Positions 5,431 to 9,625 of a DNA stretch of 9,625 nucleotides are shown here, piece after piece. The position numbers and the translations under genes are program-made. Source of the stretch: Bacillota bacterium (GTDB taxonomy: Bacteria; Bacillota; Sulfobacillia; JABLXB01); assembly GCA_024653225.1 (NCBI GenBank), contig JANLGA010000056.1:1-9625 (forward strand). The letters are read 5' to 3'. The first letter of the stretch is position 1. Each line of letters starts with the position of its first letter. The notes beneath the pieces are model-generated. The model saw only the letters and a program-made list of their open reading frames with translations, was not told the origin of the DNA and did not search any database.

Positions 5431-6975
5431 GTGGACTGTCGAAATGCTCGCCGGGGGATGATCCCTCCGGTGAGATCTGTACGGGACCAGGACAGGGCGC
5501 CCTTGGTGGAGGCCCTGGTACGGCACATGAGATCGGGGTACGCGAGATTCCACGTACCCGGTCACAAGGGGTCGGCGGATGCCGCGCGGGAATTGTCCGA
5601 GCTTGCGGGCGGGCGGGTTCTCCTCGCCGACCTTACGGAAGTCGCAGATCTGGACGACCTCCAGTGGCCTTGCGGCGCCATCGCCGAAGCGGAGGTGCTG
5701 GCGGCGGAGGCGTTCGGGGCCGAGGAGACGCTCTTTCTGGTGAATGGCGTAACCGCGGGAATCCACGCATCGCTGCTGGGGTGTGCCGCCGGCGGCAAGG
5801 TGGCGGTGCCCAGGAATGTCCACCGGTCCGTCCTGGGCGGGCTGGTCCTGGCCGGCGCGGATCCTGTCTATATGACGCCCGAAATAGACTCTGCGACGGG
5901 TATCGCGGGTTCGGTATCGCCGGGTGAGCTCGGCAAGACACTGGACGGGGAGCCGGGCATTTCGACAGTGTTGCTCGTGCACCCCACGTACCATGGTATC
6001 GCGGGCGACTTGCGTCGGCTGGTGGAAGTGAGCCACGCGCACGGGGCGGCGGTGATCGTTGACGAGGCGCACGGTTCCCACTTCGGGTTTCACGACGGGT
6101 TCCCGCCGTCCGCCATGAGTTGCGGGGCCGACATAAGCATTGCCGGTTGCCACAAGACCTTCGGCGCGCTCACCCAGGCGGCGATCCTGAACCTCCAGGG
6201 CTCGTTCGTGGATCGGGAGAAGGTGCGTGCGTGTGCGAGAGCAGTACAGACCACGAGCCCGTCGTACCTCCTCATGGCGTCCCTGGACTCGGCGAGGCGG
6301 CTCATGGCGACCCGAGGGCGATCCCTCCTCGAGAACGCGCTGCGCCTCGGGGCATGGCTGAGGCAGCGAGTCAACGAAACGGGGGTGTTCAGATCCCCGG
6401 GGCCGGAATGGACCGGCAAGCCGGGCTTCTTCGAGCTCGACCCCACGAAGGTCACGGTGCTCTGCCGCCCGCCGATGGATGGCAGGGCGATCGAGCGGCA
6501 GTTGAGGAGCGACTTCGGGCTGGTCGTCGAACTGGCTCACCGAGGACACATGCTCGCGGTCGTGACGTACGCGGACGAAGGGGACACTGTGGGTAAGCTC
6601 GCCGGGGCCTTGCGGGCCATTGCGGCCGCTGCCACCCCGGTCCGGTCCCGAGCGAGCGGAGATGTGGAGGGGCGAGGCGGCGTGTATGGCGCCTTCGGGC
6701 GGATCCCGCGGAAGGAGATGTCCCTGAGGGAGGCGTTCCTGTCGGTCTCGCGGTGGGTGGGGCTTTCGGAAGCGCGGGGGTGTGTGTCGGCCGACGTGGT
6801 CGCCGCGTACCCCCCCGGCATACCGGTGCTTTGCCCGGGAGAGCTGATTGACGACGAGGCCGTGGAGCTCATCAGGGAATGTAGGAGTGCCGGAAACCAC
6901 TTTCACGGGTTACGAGAGGACCGGGAGGATGTTCTCGTCAGGGTCGTCTTGCGGGACGGTCGCGACCCGAAGTGA
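5431..6975 (+). CDS. yaaO: PLP-dependent Orn/Lys/Arg decarboxylase family protein (YaaO-like)
   Basis: This is a fold-type I pyridoxal-phosphate enzyme of the Orn/Lys/Arg decarboxylase family, expected to decarboxylate a basic amino acid and yield a polyamine precursor such as agmatine or cadaverine. Seen in order: ARFHVPGHKGS (38-48), the cofactor-binding VNGVTAGIHASLL (104-116), HPTYHGIAGDL (184-194), VDEAHGSHF (210-218) with the PLP-ring Asp211, and AGCHKTFGALTQAA (238-251) with the Schiff-base Lys242. The C-terminal domain begins near VYGAFGRIPRKEM and contains ADVVAAYPPGIPVLCPGE. Length is about 514 residues against roughly 480 for the Bacillus protein. The start is uncertain: GTG 5431 has the best ribosome site, while ATG 5458 gives an N-terminus closer to the family. 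Substrate cannot be told from sequence. It is the first gene of the operon, 19 nt before tmk. Confidence 0.92.
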   Translation: MDCRNARRGMIPPVRSVRDQDRAPLVEALVRHMRSGYARFHVPGHKGSADAARELSELAGGRVLLADLTEVADLDDLQWPCGAIAEAEVLAAEAFGAEETLFLVNGVTAGIHASLLGCAAGGKVAVPRNVHRSVLGGLVLAGADPVYMTPEIDSATGIAGSVSPGELGKTLDGEPGISTVLLVHPTYHGIAGDLRRLVEVSHAHGAAVIVDEAHGSHFGFHDGFPPSAMSCGADISIAGCHKTFGALTQAAILNLQGSFVDREKVRACARAVQTTSPSYLLMASLDSARRLMATRGRSLLENALRLGAWLRQRVNETGVFRSPGPEWTGKPGFFELDPTKVTVLCRPPMDGRAIERQLRSDFGLVVELAHRGHMLAVVTYADEGDTVGKLAGALRAIAAAATPVRSRASGDVEGRGGVYGAFGRIPRKEMSLREAFLSVSRWVGLSEARGCVSADVVAAYPPGIPVLCPGELIDDEAVELIRECRSAGNHFHGLREDREDVLVRVVLRDGRDPK

Positions 6976-6994
6976 GAAGGGTGGAGTGAACCGG

Positions 6995-7615
6995 ATGATT
7001 CCGGCGTTTGTGACTTTCGAGGGAGTGGACGGTTCCGGGAAGAGCACGCAGATCACGATGGCGGCGCACCGATTGAGGGAACTGGGCGTCCCGTTCATCT
7101 CGACGCGGGAGCCCGGGGGCACGGCGATAGGTGAATCCATCAGGAGGATCCTGCTCGACCCGTGCTGCCCGGCGATGGCACTGCCCGCGGAGGTGCTGCT
7201 TTATTGCGCTTCCAGGGCACAGCACGTCGACGAAGTGATAAGACCGGCCCTCGCATCGGGAAAGGTCGTACTATGCGAACGGTACGTGGATTCCACGCTC
7301 GCGTACCAGTGCTACGGAGGCGGATGCGACGTCGAGGTCGTGCGTGCGATCAATGAATTCGCCACCGGGGGCCTGCGACCAGACCTGACTATTCTCCTCG
7401 ACGTGGAGCCCCGGTGTGCGATGGAGAGGCATTCGTCCCGCGCGCAGGATAGGATCGAACGCCGGACGGACGAATACTACAGGAGAGTTAGAGAGGGCTA
7501 CCTCGATATCGCCAGACTCGACCCAGCCAGGGTGAAACTGGTGAATGCTTCCAGGGGCGCGGACACTGTCGGAGAGGAAGTCATGCGGTTGATCCTTCGC
7601 GCGGTCGGCCAATAG
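6995..7615 (+). CDS. tmk: Thymidylate kinase
   Basis: Tmk phosphorylates dTMP to dTDP with ATP, an essential step of dTTP supply. The 206-residue protein has the P-loop FEGVDGSGKST near its N-terminus, the dTMP-binding REPGGT, the segment CERYVDSTLAYQ (Glu where many family members have Asp) and a LID region rich in Arg (RHSSRAQDRIERR). The Gly-only P-loop with Arg in the LID matches the bacterial type II arrangement. The ATG at 6995 is chosen because GGTGGAG lies 8 nt upstream and it gives MIPAFVTFEG; a GTG at 6986 would add three residues. It sits between yaaO and darA, as in other Bacillota. Confidence 0.97.
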   Translation: MIPAFVTFEGVDGSGKSTQITMAAHRLRELGVPFISTREPGGTAIGESIRRILLDPCCPAMALPAEVLLYCASRAQHVDEVIRPALASGKVVLCERYVDSTLAYQCYGGGCDVEVVRAINEFATGGLRPDLTILLDVEPRCAMERHSSRAQDRIERRTDEYYRRVREGYLDIARLDPARVKLVNASRGADTVGEEVMRLILRAVGQ

Positions 7616-7640
7616 CGTGACCCGCCCGGGGGGATGGGAC

Positions 7641-7970
7641 GTGAAGCTCATAATATCGGTCGTCCAGGACAAGGACGTGGGCAGGCTTCTCGATTCACTC
7701 GTCCGCAGGGGCTACCAGACGACAAAGCTGGCCAGCACCGGGGGGTTTCTTCGCCAGGGGAACACGACGCTCCTCATAGGAGTGCCGGATGACAGGGTGG
7801 ATGACGCCGTCGGCATCATCGAACAAACCTGTCGTTCGAGGACCGAGATATTGAGCCCGGTGGCGGCGCCGTCCGGACCCGCGGAGGCATACATACCCTA
7901 CCCCGTCGAGGTCCGCGTGGGCGGAGCCACGCTCTTCGTACTCGACGTAGAGCAGTTTCGAAAGGTGTAG
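7641..7970 (+). CDS. darA: Cyclic-di-AMP receptor, PII-like (DarA/PstA, formerly YaaQ)
   Basis: DarA is a trimeric PII-like protein that binds the second messenger c-di-AMP; its downstream target is not settled. The 109 residues equal the length of the Bacillus protein and align along all of it: MKLIISVVQDKD, TKLASTGGFLRQGNTTLLIGV (the ligand-binding strand and loop), SPVAAP in place of the usual SPV-rich stretch, AYIPYPVEVRVGGATLFVL and the final VEQF. GTG at 7641 is chosen because it gives the family's MKLI start and has a G-run 7 nt upstream; the frame is open to a GTG at 7617, adding eight residues with no family match. The gap to holB is only 3 nt. Confidence 0.95.
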   Translation: MKLIISVVQDKDVGRLLDSLVRRGYQTTKLASTGGFLRQGNTTLLIGVPDDRVDDAVGIIEQTCRSRTEILSPVAAPSGPAEAYIPYPVEVRVGGATLFVLDVEQFRKV

Positions 7971-7973
7971 ACG

Positions 7974-8954
7974 ATGTCTCTCCGAGCGCTCCACGGACAG
8001 GCGACGGCGGCGTCAGTGCTACGGGGAATCCTCAGGTCGGGCAGGGTCGCACACGCGTACCTGTTCACAGGGGCCGACGGTGCGGGGAAGAGCGCGTTCG
8101 CCAGGGAGTTCTCGAAGGCGCTCAACTGCGCCGAGAGTCATGTCTTGTCCGACGCGTGCGACTCGTGCGGCAGCTGCCTGAGGGCGTCGCGAGGCAACCA
8201 CCCCGACATTCTCGAAATAGGGCCGGACCCGCACCTGAGGATGGAGCAGGTGAAGGCGGCGATAAAGCACGTCGGGTACAAGCCTCTCGAGGGACGGTTC
8301 AAGGTCGTGCTGCTCTTACACGCGGAAGCCATGACCGATCAGGCTGCGAACTGCCTGCTGAAATCGCTCGAGGAACCCCCCGACTTTTCGGTCTTCGTGC
8401 TCACCGCCCCGAGCGCCGGGTCCGTCCCGCCGACGGTGGCGTCGAGGTGCCAACCGATTCCCTTCAACGCCTGCACCCTCGAGGACGTGCTTGCCTACAC
8501 CAGGGAGCGGCACGCCGGGCACCCCATGTGCGAGGCCGCGGCGTTCTGGAGTGGGGGTATTCCGGGCAGGGCGGACCTGTTTTTCGAGCGAGATTACCTG
8601 GGAGCCAGGAACAAGGCGCTGGTGGTCGTCGAGAGGATCTCCGAACTGGACATAATGGGATTCGCGGAGGGCCTGGGAAAGGAAGAAACCTCTCCGTTCT
8701 TGGACTGCCTCGTGTCACTTCTCAGGGACTTGGTCGTAATCGCCGCGAGGGGGCGCGAGGGCTTATTCGGGAACCCCGACATTCGCGACAGGTTGGAGGC
8801 CGCCTCCGCCTCATGGTCGCTCCGCGCGGCTCTCGTCGCGCTCGAAGAGACCCTCAGGACGCGCACGGTCATATCCCTGAACGCGAACAGGCGTCTTGCC
8901 GTCGAGGTGTTGCTGCTGAAGTTGCGGGCTCTCGCGGGCGACGGCTATAATTGA
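7974..8954 (+). CDS. holB: DNA polymerase III subunit delta'
   Basis: HolB is the delta-prime subunit of the clamp loader that places the sliding clamp on DNA. In the 326-residue protein the N-terminal AAA+ domain has a complete P-loop (GADGAGKS, 33-40) and four zinc-binding cysteines (Cys52, 62, 65, 68). The region after VVLLLHAEAM (111-120) lacks the DE pair of Walker B, and LLKSLEEPP (128-136) and SRC (157-159) follow. A weakly conserved C-terminal collar domain completes it. The degenerate Walker B fits a delta-prime subunit that does not hydrolyse ATP. The ATG at 7974 has AAAGGTG 6 nt upstream, inside the end of darA. In Bacillus a yaaR gene lies between darA and holB; here there is no room for one. 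Confidence 0.95.
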   Translation: MSLRALHGQATAASVLRGILRSGRVAHAYLFTGADGAGKSAFAREFSKALNCAESHVLSDACDSCGSCLRASRGNHPDILEIGPDPHLRMEQVKAAIKHVGYKPLEGRFKVVLLLHAEAMTDQAANCLLKSLEEPPDFSVFVLTAPSAGSVPPTVASRCQPIPFNACTLEDVLAYTRERHAGHPMCEAAAFWSGGIPGRADLFFERDYLGARNKALVVVERISELDIMGFAEGLGKEETSPFLDCLVSLLRDLVVIAARGREGLFGNPDIRDRLEAASASWSLRAALVALEETLRTRTVISLNANRRLAVEVLLLKLRALAGDGYN

Positions 8955-8985
8955 TCGAAGGCTTGTTCGGTCGGCACAGGCTCAC

Positions 8986-8995
8986 AGGGGTGATC
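8986..8995 (+). promoter_or_regulatory. Extended ribosome binding site of ricT
   Basis: AGGGGTGATC is close to the full AGGAGGTGATC complement of 16S rRNA, with its AGGGG core 7 nt before the GTG at 8998. It fixes that GTG as the start and implies strong translation. Confidence 0.7.
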
Positions 8996-8997
8996 GA

Positions 8998-9625
8998 GTG
9001 ACAAAGGTCGTCGGCGTCAGATTCAAGAAGGCCGGTAAGATATACTACTTCGACCCCGGCGAACTCGAGCTCCAGCCCGGCACGCCGGTGATAGTCGAGA
9101 CCGCCAGGGGAATGGAATACGGCGAGACCGTGGTCGGGCCGAAAGAGGTCCCGGAATCCCGGATCGTGGCGCCTCTGAAGAAGGTGATCAGGCAGGCGAC
9201 TCAACGCGATATCGAACAGGTGAAGGAAAACGAGAAGAAAGAGGCGAGTGCGTTCGAAATCTGTAAACAGAAAATAGCCGACCACGGCCTCGCGATGGAC
9301 CTGGTTGATGTCGAATACACATTCGACTGCTCGAAGATCATATTCTATTTCACAGCGGACGGCCGCGTGGATTTCCGGGAATTGGTCAAGGACCTCGCAT
9401 CTCATTTCAGGACGCGGATCGAGCTTCGACAGATAGGAGTGCGCGACGAGACGAAGATGATCGGGGGTCTCGGGCCGTGCGGGCGACCCGTATGCTGCCG
9501 CACCTTCTTGGGAGAGTTTCAACCCGTTTCGATCAGGATGGCGAAGGAACAGAACCTCTCTCTCAACCCGGCGAAGATATCCGGGCTATGCGGAAGGCTG
9601 ATGTGCTGTCTACGATTCGAGTGCT
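8998..9625 (+). CDS. ricT: PSP1-domain protein RicT (YaaT), partial, 3' end outside window
   Basis: RicT is part of the Ric complex (RicA, RicF, RicT) that in Bacillus stimulates RNase Y-dependent RNA maturation, biofilm formation and sporulation, and carries iron-sulfur clusters. About 209 residues are present. Residues 1-60 form the N-terminal part (VVGVRFKKAGKIYYF), followed by a charged helix (RDIEQVKENEKKEA, 70-83). The conserved core runs ELRQIGVRDETKMIGGLGPC to SGLCGRLMCCLRFEC. Cysteines at 161, 166, 167, 198, 203, 204 and 209 supply the cluster ligands of the family. GTG 8998 is supported by its ribosome site. A 43-nt gap separates it from holB; I see no terminator there, so it probably belongs to the same operon. 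Confidence 0.95.
   Translation, partial: MTKVVGVRFKKAGKIYYFDPGELELQPGTPVIVETARGMEYGETVVGPKEVPESRIVAPLKKVIRQATQRDIEQVKENEKKEASAFEICKQKIADHGLAMDLVDVEYTFDCSKIIFYFTADGRVDFRELVKDLASHFRTRIELRQIGVRDETKMIGGLGPCGRPVCCRTFLGEFQPVSIRMAKEQNLSLNPAKISGLCGRLMCCLRFEC

Noticed and set aside
5437..5443. TGTCGAA, an exact Spo0A-box 7-mer, with a six-of-seven match near 5342-5348
   Set aside because: A 7-mer is expected by chance in a window of this size, and the exact copy falls within the 5' end of yaaO rather than in the promoter.
5323..6906. A 527-residue open frame on the minus strand opposite yaaO
   Set aside because: It is a shadow of a well-conserved PLP enzyme in GC-rich DNA. Its translation is Arg/Pro/His-rich and shows no family motif.
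8955..8997. Possible terminator or separate promoter between holB and ricT
   Set aside because: The 43-nt gap shows no stem-loop with a T-tract and no convincing -35/-10 pair; only the ricT ribosome site is clear.

Overview
The window is GC-rich DNA that looks like a chromosomal segment of a high-GC member of the Bacillota (Firmicutes). Two things point there. One is the gene run decarboxylase - tmk - darA - holB - ricT, a block best known from Bacillus and Clostridia. The other is a T-box riboswitch controlling an amino-acid operon. Species or class cannot be named from this sequence alone. No mobile element, CRISPR array, rRNA or tRNA was seen.

Minus strand, about 5316 down to 1: an aromatic amino acid operon. 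It starts from a strong promoter (TTGACA, 17 nt, TAAAAT) and passes through a T-box leader. The genes follow in the order pheA (prephenate dehydratase), aroH (chorismate mutase), aroF (DAHP synthase), tyrA (prephenate dehydrogenase), aroA (EPSP synthase) and aroE (shikimate dehydrogenase, cut by the window's left edge). Genes overlap or sit within about 30 nt of each other. Together they cover entry into the shikimate pathway, two later shikimate steps, and both branches from chorismate to the Phe and Tyr precursors. The T-box specifier reads best as UAC (Tyr), and its acceptor-pairing bulge (UGGU) fits a tRNA with discriminator A. Uncharged tRNA-Tyr would therefore be the signal that opens the operon. 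The effectors suggested by the proteins (an ACT domain on PheA, an ACT-like N-terminal domain on AroF, none on TyrA) would add feedback at the enzyme level.

Centre, 4965-5430: a divergent control region. It holds the T-box leader and its promoter on the minus strand and a separate promoter for the plus-strand operon. That plus-strand promoter carries one exact and one near DnaA-box 9-mer.

Plus strand, 5431 to 9625: yaaO (PLP-dependent Orn/Lys/Arg decarboxylase family), tmk (thymidylate kinase), darA (PII-like c-di-AMP receptor), holB (DNA polymerase III delta-prime subunit) and ricT (PSP1-domain, cysteine-rich, cut by the right edge). The small yaaR gene that lies between darA and holB in Bacillus is absent.

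The points most worth a second look are: a chorismate mutase whose catalytic Glu position is Ser while the neighbouring Cys position is Asp; a pheA whose conserved N-terminus is out of frame with its only well-placed ATG; DnaA-box sequences in the tmk/holB operon promoter; and a Tyr-type T-box governing Phe as well as Tyr synthesis.
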